From Streptomyces daqingensis (GTDB lineage: Bacteria > Actinomycetota > Actinomycetes > Streptomycetales > Streptomycetaceae), in contig NZ_BMMP01000008.1 in assembly GCF_014645895.1 (NCBI RefSeq), positions 259,158 through 323,157 on the forward strand: DNA of 64,000 nucleotides, in the 5' to 3' direction. A program made the translations under genes and the position numbers. Shown in pieces: positions 26,734-37,944 of this stretch. A model generated the notes under the pieces. It was given only the letters and a program-made list of their open reading frames with translations, made no database searches and had not been told where the DNA came from. The stretch's first letter is position 1; each line of letters starts with the position of its first letter.

Positions 26734-27751
26734 CGAGCAGCTCCTCCCAGAAGTGGCAGGCACTCGCCCTGCCCCGGCCCACCTCGTACAGCGGCGGCTC
26801 GTCCGCGTGGCAGAGGGGACGCGCCACGGGGCAGCGCGGGTGGAAGCCGCACCCCGGCGGGATGCGCAGCAGGCTCGGCGGCAGCCCCTTCACCGCGTCG
26901 AGTTGCTGCCCCTTCTGGTCGAGGCGCGGGATCGAGTCGAGGAGGCCCTTCGTGTAGGGGTGCGCGGGCGCCCGGTAGAGCTCGCGGACGGGGGCGGACT
27001 CCACGACGCGTCCGGCGTACATCACGACGATCTCGTCCGCCACGTCCGCGACGACACCGAGGTCGTGGGTGATGAGGATCAGGCCCATCCGGAACTCACG
27101 CTGCAGATCGGCCAGCAGCTCCATCACCTGGGCCTGGACGGTGACGTCCAGGGCGGTGGTGGGCTCGTCCGCGATGATGAGCCGGGGCTCCAGCGCAAGC
27201 GCCATGGCGATCATGATGCGCTGCCGCATGCCGCCGCTGAACTGGTGCGGGTAGTCGTCGACACGCGTCCGCGCGGCGGGGATCCGCACCCGTTCCATCA
27301 GTTCGACGGCCCGCTCCCTCGCCTCCTTGCGCGAACTGCCGCGGTGCACGCGGAACATCTCGCCGAGCTGGTAGCCCACGCTGAGGACGGGATTGAGCGC
27401 CGACAGCGCGTCCTGGAAGATCATCGCCATGCGCGCCCCGCGCACCGAGCGGCGTTCCTCCTCCCGCAGCGCGAGGAGGTCGCGTCCCTCGAAGAGGATC
27501 CGGCCGCCTGTGACCCGCCCCGGCGGCGTGTCGAGGATCCCCATCACCGCCTGCGCCGTCACGGACTTGCCCGAGCCGGACTCGCCGAGGACCGCCAGCG
27601 TCTCGCCTTCCGCGACGTCGAGACTGACGCCGTTGACGGCCTTCGCCACACCTTCACGGGTGCGGAACTCCACGTGCAGGTCCCGTACCTCCAGCAGCCG
27701 TTCCGGCCCGGACGGCGAAGGCGGCACCGGCTGCGTCTGGGTCTGTGTCAC
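26723..27751 (-). CDS. oligopeptide ABC transporter ATPase (OppD/DppD type), second system
   Basis: 342 residues. Walker [57 protein letters not shown] and the C-terminal [15 protein letters not shown] motif. It starts with GTG at 27749-27751, with GGGAGG six bases upstream, giving [13 protein letters not shown]; the open frame continues far upstream but in the reading frame of shadow sequence. Eleven bases downstream of the OppC-type permease gene. Confidence 0.92.
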   Translation of the reverse strand: MTQTQTQPVPPSPSGPERLLEVRDLHVEFRTREGVAKAVNGVSLDVAEGETLAVLGESGSGKSVTAQAVMGILDTPPGRVTGGRILFEGRDLLALREEERRSVRGARMAMIFQDALSALNPVLSVGYQLGEMFRVHRGSSRKEARERAVELMERVRIPAARTRVDDYPHQFSGGMRQRIMIAMALALEPRLIIADEPTTALDVTVQAQVMELLADLQREFRMGLILITHDLGVVADVADEIVVMYAGRVVESAPVRELYRAPAHPYTKGLLDSIPRLDQKGQQLDAVKGLPPSLLRIPPGCGFHPRCPVARPLCHADEPPLYEVGRGRASACHFWEELLDAE

Positions 27752-27762
27752 GTACGCCTCCC

Positions 27763-28791
27763 TCAGCGCAGCTTGGGGTCGAGGGCGTCGCGCACCGCGT
27801 CGCCGAGCATGATGAACGCCAGGACGGTCAGGCTGAGCGCCGCCGCGGGATAGAGCAGGATGTGCGGCGCGTTCCGGAACTGCATCCCCTGCGAGGCGTC
27901 CGAGATGTCGGCGCCCCACGAGACGGTGGGGGGCTGCAGGCCGACGCCGAGATAGCTGAGGGTCGCCTCCAGGGCGATGTAGGTGCCCAGCGCGATCGTC
28001 GCGGTGACGATCACCGGGGCGACGGCGTTCGGGAGGATGTGCCGGACCAGCATCCTGGCGTTGCCGGCCCCCAGCGCGCGAGCGGCCTGCACGTAGTCGT
28101 TCTGCTTCGCGGAGATGACGGAGCCGCGGGCGATGCGCGCGATCTGCGGCCACCCCAGCAGCACGATGAACGCGATGACCGTCCACACCGAGCGGCTCCC
28201 GGTCATGGAGAGGAAGACCAGCCCGCCCAGCATGATCGGGATGCCGAAGAAGACGTCCGTCACGCGCGAGAGGAGCGCGTCCCACCAGCCCCCGAAGAAG
28301 CCGGCGAGCCCGCCGAGCACCGAGCCGGCGACCGCCACGCCCAGCGTCGCGCACACGCCGACGGTCACGGACGTGCGGGCGCCGTAGACGACGCGGGTGT
28401 AGACGTCGCAGCCCTGGGTGTCGTAGCCGAACCAGTGGCCCGGCGAGGCCGGGTCGAGGGACTTGTTCAGCTGGCAGGACAGCGGGTTGCGGGTCGCGAT
28501 CAGCCCGGGCCAGACCGAGATGAGGACCAGGAAGAGGATCAGCAGCGCGGAGACGACGAAGACCGGGTTGCGGCGCAGGTCGTGCCAGGCGTCCGACCAG
28601 AGGCTGCGCGCCTGGCCGCTCGGCCCCGGCTCCGTGCCGGGCGGGGCCGCCGGGCCGGGTGCCTGCTCGCCGGGGGCGGCGAGGCCGGCGGCCGCGCCCG
28701 TCCCCCCGCCGCCGCCCGCCGCCGCGGCCGTCGGGCTCCCGGCGGGGGGCTCGTCGGCGGCGGACGGGCTCTCCGGTGCGCGTTCAACCAT
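27763..28791 (-). CDS. oligopeptide ABC transporter permease (OppC/DppC type), second system
   Basis: 342 residues from ATG 28789-28791 (MVERAPESPSAADEPP). The first 75 residues are Pro/Gly/Ala-rich and cytoplasmic, longer than usual for OppC. Then come the first helix (VFVVSALLILFLVLISVWPGL), an extracytoplasmic loop with CQLNKSLDPASPGHWFGYDTQGCD (quoted ends: CQLNKSLD, DTQGCD) and the EAA loop YVQAARALGAGNARMLVRHI. Six helices in all. The start is 95 bp downstream of the OppB-type gene. Confidence 0.9.
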   Translation of the reverse strand: MVERAPESPSAADEPPAGSPTAAAAGGGGGTGAAAGLAAPGEQAPGPAAPPGTEPGPSGQARSLWSDAWHDLRRNPVFVVSALLILFLVLISVWPGLIATRNPLSCQLNKSLDPASPGHWFGYDTQGCDVYTRVVYGARTSVTVGVCATLGVAVAGSVLGGLAGFFGGWWDALLSRVTDVFFGIPIMLGGLVFLSMTGSRSVWTVIAFIVLLGWPQIARIARGSVISAKQNDYVQAARALGAGNARMLVRHILPNAVAPVIVTATIALGTYIALEATLSYLGVGLQPPTVSWGADISDASQGMQFRNAPHILLYPAAALSLTVLAFIMLGDAVRDALDPKLR

Positions 28792-28886
28792 GCGGCACCC
28801 CCTCGGGCGACGTCTCGGCGGTACGGGGCGGCGCGGACTCCGCGCCTGGGCTGCCCGGGCGCATGGCGGCGCCGGCGGGCTCGGGC

Positions 28887-29810
28887 TCACGCATAGCGGA
28901 TCCTCGGGTCGAGCACGGCGTAGAGGAGGTCGACGATCAGGTTCGCGAGCAGGAAGACGATGACGAGGATGGTCACGAAGCCGACCACCGTCGGGGAGTT
29001 CTGCCGCACGATGCCCTGCCAGAGCTGGAAGCCGACCCCCTGGATGTTGAAGATCCGCTCCGTGACCAGTGCGCCCGCCATGAGGTTGCCGACGTCCGTG
29101 CCGAGGAAGGTCACCACGGGGATCAGCGAGTTGCGCAGCAGGTGCCGCACCGTCACGCGCGAGCGGGGCAGCCCCTTGGCGAGCGCGGTGCGTACGTAGT
29201 CCGCGCGGGAGTTCTCGCTGATGGACGCGCGGGTCAGCCGCGTCACGTACGCCAGCGACAGCAGGGCCAGGACCACACCCGGCAGCAGCAGTTCGCCGAC
29301 CGGCGCCGCGGGGGAGACGGCCGGCGCGATCCATCCCCACTTCACCCCCAGCACGTACTGCACGAGCGTGCCGGTCACGAACGTGGGGACCGAGATCACG
29401 ATGAGCGTCATCATCAGCACGGAGCTGTCGACGGGCCTGCCGCGGCGCAGGCCCGTGACGACGCCGAGGGCGATGCCGAAGATGATCTCGATGACGATCG
29501 CGATGAGGGCGAGCCGCAGCGTGACCGGGAACGCGGTGCTCATCAGCTGGGTGACGGGCTGTCCGTTGAACGCGTTTCCGAAGTCACCTGTGAAGATGTC
29601 CGCCATGTAGAGCAGGTACTGCTGCCACACCGGCTTGTCGAGGTTGAATTCGGCGCGCAACTGGGCGGCCGTGGCCGGGTCGGGCGCCCGCTCGCCGAAC
29701 ATCGCGTTGACCGGGTCGCCGACCGCGTACACCATCACGAAGATGAGGAAGGTGGTCCCGGCGAACACCGGGACCATCTGGAGCAGTCGCCTGACGACGT
29801 AGCGCCCCAC
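28887..29810 (-). CDS. oligopeptide ABC transporter permease (OppB/DppB type), second system
   Basis: 307 residues. First helix VVRRLLQMVPVFAGTTFLIF, an extracytoplasmic segment with the OppB-type DPATAAQLRAEFNLDKPVWQQY, quoted as LRAEFNLDKPVW, and the EAA loop YVRTALAKGLPRSRVTVRH. Start GTG 29808-29810 with only a weak ribosome site; translation may be coupled to the binding-protein gene, whose stop lies 14 bp upstream. Confidence 0.9.
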   Translation of the reverse strand: MGRYVVRRLLQMVPVFAGTTFLIFVMVYAVGDPVNAMFGERAPDPATAAQLRAEFNLDKPVWQQYLLYMADIFTGDFGNAFNGQPVTQLMSTAFPVTLRLALIAIVIEIIFGIALGVVTGLRRGRPVDSSVLMMTLIVISVPTFVTGTLVQYVLGVKWGWIAPAVSPAAPVGELLLPGVVLALLSLAYVTRLTRASISENSRADYVRTALAKGLPRSRVTVRHLLRNSLIPVVTFLGTDVGNLMAGALVTERIFNIQGVGFQLWQGIVRQNSPTVVGFVTILVIVFLLANLIVDLLYAVLDPRIRYA

Positions 29811-29824
29811 CGCCGTTCACGCCC

Positions 29825-31465
29825 TCACTTGACTCTGATGTCGGTGAACACGGGCACGGAGAACGGATTCAGCCGCACGTCGCTCACTCTGTCCGAGTAG
29901 CCGGCGTTCCCGTCCTGGTACCAGAGGGGAATGGCGGGGAGGTCCTCCAGCACGATCTGCTCGGCCTCCTGGAACTTCTTCACCGCCTCCTGCTCGCCGG
30001 ATTCGTTGGCCTGGTCGATGAGGCTGTCGACGCGCTTGTCGGAGTATCCGGTGTCGTTGGACGAGGCGCCGGTGTAGTACAGCGGCTGCAGGAAGTTCTG
30101 GATGAGCGGGTAGTCCATCTGCCAGCCGGTGCGGAAGAGGCTCTTCAGCTTCTTGTCCGCGATGTCCTTTCGGAATTCCCCGAACGTCGGGACGGGATTG
30201 ACGCTGCACGCGTCACTCTTGTCGAGGACGTTGTTGATGCTGTTGCACACGGCGTCCATCCACTGCCGGTGCGAGCCGGTGTCGACGTTCGAGGTGATGC
30301 TGATCTTCCCGCCCGGCAGGCCGCCCGCTTCCTCGATCAGCTTCTTCGCCTTCTTCGGGTCGTACGTGCAGGTCTTCCCGCACATTCCGGGCTTGTACCC
30401 GCCGGACTTCTTGATGACGGGAGAGGTCAGTTCCGAGGCCGGCTTGCGGGTGCCGTGGTAGATCTTCCGCGCCACCTCGTCACGGTTGATCGCCATCGAC
30501 AGTCCGCGCCGCACCTGCTTGGCCTTCTCCGTCTGCCACTCCTTCTTGTAGAGGGGGAAGGAGAGGGTCTGCAGAAGTCCCGCGGGCTGGTTGATGTAGC
30601 GGCCGTCGAGGTCTCTTTCCGCGTTCTTCAGCTGCCCTGCGGGAAGCTCGTCGAAGACGTCGAGGTTGCCTGCCTGGAGGTCGGTGTAACCGGTGTTCTG
30701 GTCGGTGTAGACCTTCAGCTCGACGCCCTTGTTCTTCGGCTTGTCGGGACCCGCGTACTTCTCGTTCACCGAAAGGCGCATCGACTGGCCCTGGGTGTAC
30801 GAATCGATCTTGTACGGGCCGTTGCCGATGGGCTTCTTCAGCCATGCGGCGTGGTCGGTGAAGAATTTCTCCGGAAGCGGCGAGAACGCCGCGTATCCCA
30901 GGGTGTCCGGCCAGAGGGAGAACTTCTGGTTCAGCTTCACCTTGAAGGAGTGCTTTCCCGTCACCTTCAGTCCGGACATCTTCTGCGCCTTGGGCTTGGC
31001 GTTCTCGTCCTCGGGGTGCACGTCGTCGTAGCCGTCGATGTACTCGAAGAAGTACGAGTTCACCTGCTTGTTGGTGACGAGCGCACCGTAGTTCCAGGCG
31101 TCGACGAAGGATTTCGCCGTCACCGGCGATCCGTCGGAGAACTTCCAGCCCTTCTTCAGCCGGATGTCGAAGTTCTGCTGGTCGTCGGTCTTGACCGACT
31201 CGGCCACGGCGTTTTCCGCCTTGCCGGTGTCCGGGTTGTACCGCTTGAGCCCCCGGAAGGTCATCTCCAGGACCTTGCCGCCCTGGACCTCGTTGGTGTT
31301 GGACGGCTCCAGCGGGTTCTGCGGGTCGGTCCAGAAGGCACGCACGACACCGGCCGACGATCCGGCGGCAGCGCCCCCACCTCCTCCCCCGCCGCACCCG
31401 GCAGCCGCCAGGGTGACCGCCGTCGCACAGCCGACTGCCCACGTGAGACGCGTGGCTCCGCGCAT
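29825..31465 (-). CDS. oligopeptide-binding lipoprotein, second system
   Basis: 546 residues, SBP_bac_5 family. Signal peptide ending in the lipobox LAAAGC (Cys about 24) followed by seven glycines, a flexible tether. The binding domain shows LKKGWKFSDGSPVTAKSFVD (quoted core WKFSDGSPVTAKSF) and PIGNGPYKID. Two disulfide-capable cysteine pairs (MCGKTC; AVCNSI...DACS) occur in the second half. ATG at 31463-31465 follows AGGAGGCACCCC. First gene of the operon binding protein, OppB, OppC, OppD, OppF. The solute specificity cannot be told from sequence. Confidence 0.92.
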   Translation of the reverse strand: MRGATRLTWAVGCATAVTLAAAGCGGGGGGGAAAGSSAGVVRAFWTDPQNPLEPSNTNEVQGGKVLEMTFRGLKRYNPDTGKAENAVAESVKTDDQQNFDIRLKKGWKFSDGSPVTAKSFVDAWNYGALVTNKQVNSYFFEYIDGYDDVHPEDENAKPKAQKMSGLKVTGKHSFKVKLNQKFSLWPDTLGYAAFSPLPEKFFTDHAAWLKKPIGNGPYKIDSYTQGQSMRLSVNEKYAGPDKPKNKGVELKVYTDQNTGYTDLQAGNLDVFDELPAGQLKNAERDLDGRYINQPAGLLQTLSFPLYKKEWQTEKAKQVRRGLSMAINRDEVARKIYHGTRKPASELTSPVIKKSGGYKPGMCGKTCTYDPKKAKKLIEEAGGLPGGKISITSNVDTGSHRQWMDAVCNSINNVLDKSDACSVNPVPTFGEFRKDIADKKLKSLFRTGWQMDYPLIQNFLQPLYYTGASSNDTGYSDKRVDSLIDQANESGEQEAVKKFQEAEQIVLEDLPAIPLWYQDGNAGYSDRVSDVRLNPFSVPVFTDIRVK

Positions 31466-31746
31466 GGGGTGCCTCCTCGGTACCGCAGAATCTTGCCTTG
31501 CGGACCAATTAACACCCTTTGCGCACTTTCATCTCGGCGTCGCCCGGGGGCCGTACGCGTGACCACCGCCCGGAATCCCCCCGCGCGGCACGGGATTTCG
31601 GGCCTCCGGACACGACGAAGCCCCCCGCAAACCGCGGCCCCCCGTTCGTCCGGGAGGGTTATCCGGAGGAGCGAGGGGCCGTGGGAGCCGTTCCCGGCGG
31701 AGTGCCGCGGCGGGACGGCCGGTTCAGCGCTCGGGTGGCGACCGGT
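31466..31746. other. intergenic region between the second peptide transporter and typA
   Basis: 281 bases. A locally AT-rich patch (TTAATT on the minus strand near 31507-31512) about 45 bp upstream of the binding-protein start is the likely promoter of the second transporter operon. Between 31625 and 31690 GGCCCC and GGGGCC flank an imperfect stem that may terminate typA transcription, but the pairing is interrupted. Confidence 0.4.
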
Positions 31747-33615
<1,869 letters not shown>

Positions 33616-33759
33616 GGCTGGCTGCGCTTCTCCCGGATCGTGGGTGGGGCGCGGTGCGTAGGTGCCTCTCACGCGCCCTGCCGGGCAGATCTCGCCGCGG
33701 CTCCGCCGTCCATCGTAAGGGCCGACCCACGTTCGGCCTATTTCAGGCCTCGCCGCGGT

Positions 33760-33790
33760 CTCCGGGGGCGCCTCGCCAGGGCCCCCGGAG
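33760..33790. terminator. hairpin terminator after the orphan binding-protein gene
   Basis: A perfect 10-bp stem CTCCGGGGGC / GCCCCCGGAG with an 11-base loop, 12 bases beyond the stop codon of the minus-strand gene that ends at 33802. Confidence 0.75.
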
Positions 33791-33801
33791 GCCGGAGCGC
33801 G

Positions 33802-36054
33802 CTACTGCTTCTCGTAGCCGATGTCCTGGTACCGCGGCGTCTCGAATCCGAAGGCGCCCGCGTTCGCGATCTTCTCCCGGGCGGCGACGAGCTGCGGGCG
33901 CTGGTACAGGGGCACGGAGCCCGCCGCGGCCCAGATCCGGGCGTCGGCACGCTTGATGAGGTCGTTGCGGGCGCCGTCGTCCAGCTCCTTCGACGCCTGG
34001 TCGAAGAGCTGGTCGATCTGGTTCGTCCCTACTCGCGTGTAGTTCTGCTCCACGAGCAGCGAGCCGTCGGCCGCCGCCGCGGGCTTGGCGTAGATGGGAC
34101 GCGCGTCCGTGGCGGGGTAGGCGGTCCCTGGCCACGAGTAGAGCGCCAGGTCGTAGTCGCCCTCCGCGATGTGGTTGGCGAAGTAGTCCTCGTCGGCGAC
34201 CTTCTTCATCTGCGTGCGGATGCCGATGCGGGTCAGTTCGCGGGCGATGCGCGCCCCGGTGGCCCTGATGGACTCCGAGCCGGGGCCCGCCGGGAGGACG
34301 AAGCGCAGCGTGAGCGGCTTGCCCTCCTTGGTGCGCTGCGTCTTCGCGCCGCCGTCGGACAGCAGCCGCAGCTCGTCCGCGTTCGCACGCGCCCGCGTGG
34401 CGTCTTTCAGCGCGGCACGCGCCTTGCGGATCCCGCGCTCCGAGCCGCTCTCCTTCGCGCTGCGCAGCTTGACGCGCGCCGCCTGCGTCAGCACGGAGGC
34501 CCGCTGCCCGGCCGTGACGGACGAGAGATTGAGGGGCTGCCCGGCGAGGCGGGCAGCCACGGCGGCGGTGACGGGCGCGAGCCCGGGCGCGCCCGCGGCA
34601 CGGTTCTGCGGGCCGCCGCCGGCGTCGTCCTGGCTGTCCTTGTCCTCACCGTCGTCGCGGCCGGCCTTCTCGCCCCCGCCCTTGTCCTCGTCCCGCTTGC
34701 CGTCGTCGGCCTTCTTCGCGTCCGCGTCCGCCGTGGGACGCGACCCCGTTGAGCCGTCCTCCCAGCCGGCCTCGGCGAGCAGCGACTGCGCCGACTCCAC
34801 ATCCTGGTCGCCGAGGGCGTCGCTGTTGTCGGCGTATCCGTCCTGGTCGATCATCCGCAGGTGGCTGCCGAGCGCCTTGACCGGCAGCCCGGTCCCGCGA
34901 AGCGCCTTCTCCGCGAGGGCTTCGCGGTCGATGGCGCGGGCGACGGCACGCCGCACCCGCTCGTCCGCGAGCGGGCCCTCGGCCCCGTTGAGGGCGAGCT
35001 GGGTGTAGGCGGGCTCGAAGGCGTGGCGTACCGCGATGTGGCGCAGGTACCGGTCCTGGGCCGCGCGCTTGCGCGCCTCTTTCTTGGACGAGGCCGCGTG
35101 CTTGCCGTCGCCGCGCTCGCCGTCGCGCTTGGACTCGCTCTTCGCGTCCTCTCCGCCGGCCTGGCCCTTGTGGGCGGAGACGATGCGGCGGAGCGTCGAG
35201 ACGTCGATCTCGGCGAGGTCCAGCTTTCCGCGTGCCAGCGCGGACTTCCGCTCGTCGCGCGGCACGACGCGCAGCACGATCCGCTTCAGCTTGGCGGTGT
35301 CGCCCCACCACTTGCCGTTGCGCACGAGCGTGACGGAGGTGTCGTTCCTGCTGATCCGTTTGACCTTGAACGGCCCCGCCGACACGGGCAGCGAGGACCG
35401 GGCGCCCCGCTTGAAACCCTTGGCGCTCCCCATCACCGACTTCGGGTAGAGCGGCGTGAAGAGCGACTTCCAGTCGGCGTAGGGCTTGCGGAAGACGACC
35501 TTCACCTCGTGGGCGTCCTTCCCCCTGGTCACCTGCTTGATCCGGTCGTATCCCGCGTTGCGGGCCGCACCGAAGGAGTTCTTCTCGCCGCCCAGGGCCT
35601 TCCACTGCGCCTTGAAGTCGGCCACGCCGATCCGGCGTCCGCTGCTCCACCGCGCCTCGGGGTTCAGCTTGTAGACGACCGTCTGCCGGGGTTCCTTCTC
35701 CGTGACGTCGGCCGCCTGCAGGAAGTCGGTGTTGAGCTGGGGGCGCGCCGCCGGGTCGAGCGTGAAGAGGGAGGGCAGCACGGCTCCCGTGACGCGTTCC
35801 GTGCTGGCGTCGGCGGAGGGCTGGAACGCGTTGAGCGTCGGGGGCAGCGTGTCGACGGCCCAGCGCAGCGTCCCCCCGGAGGCGACCTGCTCGCGGTCCA
35901 GGTGCGGGACGTCCCTGGAGGCACCGCTCCCGCCGCCCTCCGACGACGGGCCGTCCTCTCCGGACGTGCACGCGGCCAGCGGGAGCAGCGCGCCGGCCAT
36001 GAGGATGGCGAGGGATCGCCGGGTGGCTGTGTCGAGGGCTGGCACGGCTTTCAT
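33802..36054 (-). CDS. orphan ABC transporter solute-binding lipoprotein with charged insertions
   Basis: 750 residues, SBP_bac_5 family but about 200 residues longer than usual. Lipobox LPLAAC (Cys about 28). The peptide-binding core is recognisable at the start (TLRWAVDTLPPTLNAFQPS; ARWSSGRRIGVADFKAQW) and at the end (FVLPAGPGSESIRATGARIA; DYDLALYSWPGTAYPATDARPI). Between them lie two low-complexity stretches rich in Lys, Asp, Glu and Gly (about 300-335 and 455-580), which are not part of the usual fold. No permease or ATPase gene is adjacent, so it probably serves a transporter elsewhere, perhaps one of the two upstream. ATG 36052-36054 follows GGAGGTCAGCC. Confidence 0.85.
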   Translation of the reverse strand: MKAVPALDTATRRSLAILMAGALLPLAACTSGEDGPSSEGGGSGASRDVPHLDREQVASGGTLRWAVDTLPPTLNAFQPSADASTERVTGAVLPSLFTLDPAARPQLNTDFLQAADVTEKEPRQTVVYKLNPEARWSSGRRIGVADFKAQWKALGGEKNSFGAARNAGYDRIKQVTRGKDAHEVKVVFRKPYADWKSLFTPLYPKSVMGSAKGFKRGARSSLPVSAGPFKVKRISRNDTSVTLVRNGKWWGDTAKLKRIVLRVVPRDERKSALARGKLDLAEIDVSTLRRIVSAHKGQAGGEDAKSESKRDGERGDGKHAASSKKEARKRAAQDRYLRHIAVRHAFEPAYTQLALNGAEGPLADERVRRAVARAIDREALAEKALRGTGLPVKALGSHLRMIDQDGYADNSDALGDQDVESAQSLLAEAGWEDGSTGSRPTADADAKKADDGKRDEDKGGGEKAGRDDGEDKDSQDDAGGGPQNRAAGAPGLAPVTAAVAARLAGQPLNLSSVTAGQRASVLTQAARVKLRSAKESGSERGIRKARAALKDATRARANADELRLLSDGGAKTQRTKEGKPLTLRFVLPAGPGSESIRATGARIARELTRIGIRTQMKKVADEDYFANHIAEGDYDLALYSWPGTAYPATDARPIYAKPAAAADGSLLVEQNYTRVGTNQIDQLFDQASKELDDGARNDLIKRADARIWAAAGSVPLYQRPQLVAAREKIANAGAFGFETPRYQDIGYEKQ

Positions 36055-36340
36055 GGCTGACCTCCGAGGCTGACCGCGGACGGGCTGTCCGTACACGCCC
36101 TGCCTGCGCGGACACGTTCGGCGGCATAGGCGTTTCATCACATCTATCGACCACTGAAGGCGAGCCCGCTCGGCCTCGCTCGCAGACTCGGCCGCGTGCC
36201 ACGGCATGCCACCCGTGCGGAGCAGGAAGCCCCCGCGCTCAGAGCGTTTCGCTCCGGTCTCCGCGCGCTCGTGGCGAGGGCGGGACGTACGGCCGGACAC
36301 CGGGATACCTTTGACTGAGTCAAAGACTGGGGGATGGACG
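36055..36340. other. divergent intergenic region upstream of the MarR-GNAT gene
   Basis: 286 bases between the divergent binding-protein and MarR-GNAT genes. The right part contains the MarR-type palindrome at 36309-36325 (listed separately). A TACCTT -10-like box (36306-36311) overlaps its left arm. Nothing else definite was seen. Confidence 0.5.
36309..36325 (+). promoter_or_regulatory. MarR-type operator (palindrome) in front of the MarR-GNAT gene
   Basis: CTTTGACT-G-AGTCAAAG is a perfect 8-bp inverted repeat with a 1-base centre, ending 15 bases before the start codon and overlapping a possible -10. MarR-family regulators usually bind such short odd-spaced palindromes in their own promoters, so autoregulation is the simplest reading. 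Confidence 0.7.
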
Positions 36341-37285
36341 ATGCCGAAGGAAGCAGCCCGGGAGATGCGGGCGTTCAACCGCTTCTACACGAACCTCATC
36401 GGCGCACTCGACTACAGCCGCCACCTGCACACCCCGTACACCCTCACCGAGGCGCGCGTGCTGTACGAGCTGGTGCACTGCTCGCAGACGGACGCGGCGG
36501 ACCTGCGGGCCGCGCTCTCCGTGGACGCCGGCCAGCTCAGCCGCATGCTCGGCCGGTTCGAGAAGCAGGGCCTCGTCCGGCGCGAACCCTCCACGCGGGA
36601 CGGGCGGCGGCTGAGCGTCCGTCCGACGCCGCAGGGCCGGGAGGCCGCCGAGCAGCTGGAAGTGCGCTCGCAGCGGGCAGTGGAATCGCTGCTCGCCCGC
36701 GTCCCCGAACCCGACCGGGACACACTGACGGAGGCGCTGCGCACCGCCCGCGCCGTACTCGACGGGCGCGGCGCCGGGCGCACGAGCGCCGGGAGCGGGC
36801 GCCCGAGGACGAGCGTGCGGGCGCCCCGCCCGGGCGACCTGGGCTGGATCGTCGAACGCAACGCCGCCGTCTACGCCGACGAGTTCTCCTGGGACGGCAC
36901 CTACGAGGCGCTCGTCGCCCGGATCGTCGCCGACTTCGCGGAGGGGCACGATCCGCAGCGGGAGGCCGCCTGGATCGCGGAGCTGGACGGGCGCAGGGCG
37001 GGCTGCGTCATGTGCGTCGCGGACGAGGCGCCGGGCACGGCACGCCTCCGGCTGCTGCTCGTCGACCCGGGGGCCCGCGGGCACCGCCTCGGGGACCGCC
37101 TCGTCGACGAGTGCGTCGGATTCGCACGAAGGGCGGGATACCGCGAGCTCGTGCTGTGGACGAACGACGTGCTCGCCGCCGCCCGCCGCATCTACCAGCG
37201 CGCGGGGTTCGAACTCGTCAAGGAGGAGCCGCACCGCAGCTTCGGCCACGACCTCGTGGGGCAGGACTGGCGCCTGCGGCTCTGA
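36341..37285 (+). CDS. MarR family regulator fused to a GNAT acetyltransferase
   Basis: 314 residues. Residues 1-145 form a MarR winged helix (YTLTEARVLYELVHCSQTDA, quoted as LTEARVLYELV; AGQLSRMLGRFEKQGLVRR as recognition helix; DGRRLSVRPT as wing). Residues 165-314 are a GNAT domain with LLLVDPGARGHRLGDRLVDE as acetyl-CoA loop and YQRAGFELVKEEPHRSFGHD at the end. This fused architecture is common in streptomycetes and presumably couples sensing or modification of a small molecule to DNA binding. ATG at 36341 has GGGGG seven bases upstream; the open frame extends 45 codons upstream, through the operator, which argues against a longer protein. Confidence 0.88.
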   Translation: MPKEAAREMRAFNRFYTNLIGALDYSRHLHTPYTLTEARVLYELVHCSQTDAADLRAALSVDAGQLSRMLGRFEKQGLVRREPSTRDGRRLSVRPTPQGREAAEQLEVRSQRAVESLLARVPEPDRDTLTEALRTARAVLDGRGAGRTSAGSGRPRTSVRAPRPGDLGWIVERNAAVYADEFSWDGTYEALVARIVADFAEGHDPQREAAWIAELDGRRAGCVMCVADEAPGTARLRLLLVDPGARGHRLGDRLVDECVGFARRAGYRELVLWTNDVLAAARRIYQRAGFELVKEEPHRSFGHDLVGQDWRLRL

Positions 37286-37567
37286 GCCCGCCCGCCGCGG
37301 TCTTCTTCTCAGCTCTTCCGACGTTCCAACTGCGGTCCGGCGGCCCGTAGTTGCCGGAACTCGACGGTGCCCGCGGCCGTCGCCGGCACCACATCTCCGT
37401 ACGCCGGGCGGGTGACGGGAATCCGTGATCGTGCCCCGGACGAGGTAAACCCGTGCAGCGCCCTTCACAACGGGGAGAGTGACGCGCGACACTCGCCATC
37501 GCACCTTGACACGCAAGCCGCTCCTGAACACCGGCCAGCCGCCACGACCAGCGGAGGTAGGCACGTC
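37286..37567. other. intergenic region upstream of the 101-residue protein and sdh operon
   Basis: 282 bases. TTGACA at 37506-37511 is a good -35, but the hexamer 17 bp further on (CACCGG) is not -10-like. A purine-rich ribosome site (GGAGGTAGGC) ends at about 37563. No inverted repeat of note. Confidence 0.4.
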
Positions 37568-37873
37568 ATGTCACCTCAATCGTCACTGTCCGACGACCTG
37601 ACGGCGGCCCAGCGCTGCCTCGACGAACTCACCCGAACCGTCGACCGCCTGGAACGCCAGGTCGGCACGGGGCTGGAGATCCGGCGCGTCCGGAGCGACG
37701 CCGAGCATCTGCGGGAGTCCCTGGCACTGCTGCGCGCTTCCTCACCTGCCGCAGGGGCGGCGAGCACGGTCCGCCCCGAGATGGTCACGATCCCCGACAA
37801 GCCGTACGACCACGTTCTGTGGTCGGACGTCGACGACGAGGGGGTGGGTGCGAAGGACCGGCACGCGCCGTGA
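37568..37873 (+). CDS. 101-residue protein upstream of succinate dehydrogenase
   Basis: Soluble, no signal peptide. Residues 5-60 are a predicted amphipathic helix or coiled coil (LTAAQRCLDELTRTVDRLERQ; RRVRSDAEHLRESLALLR) and the C-terminus is MVTIPDKPYDHVLWSDVDDEG. No known domain recognised. It starts with ATG at 37568 following GGAGGTAGGCACGTC. It ends 71 bp before the sdh membrane subunit on the same strand and may be co-transcribed with it; homologues next to sdh in other streptomycetes would suggest a linked function, but that is inference. Confidence 0.75.
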   Translation: MSPQSSLSDDLTAAQRCLDELTRTVDRLERQVGTGLEIRRVRSDAEHLRESLALLRASSPAAGAASTVRPEMVTIPDKPYDHVLWSDVDDEGVGAKDRHAP

Positions 37874-37944
37874 GCCCCGCGCGGCCCCACTGACCCTGCC
37901 CGGCCACCACCGGGCAGGCAGGCCGGAGACCCCGGACGTCGGCC

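Noticed and set aside
36311..36316. TTGACT as a -35 box in the MarR operator
   Set aside because: A -10 at normal spacing would fall inside the start of the gene, so the hexamer is more simply an operator half-site.
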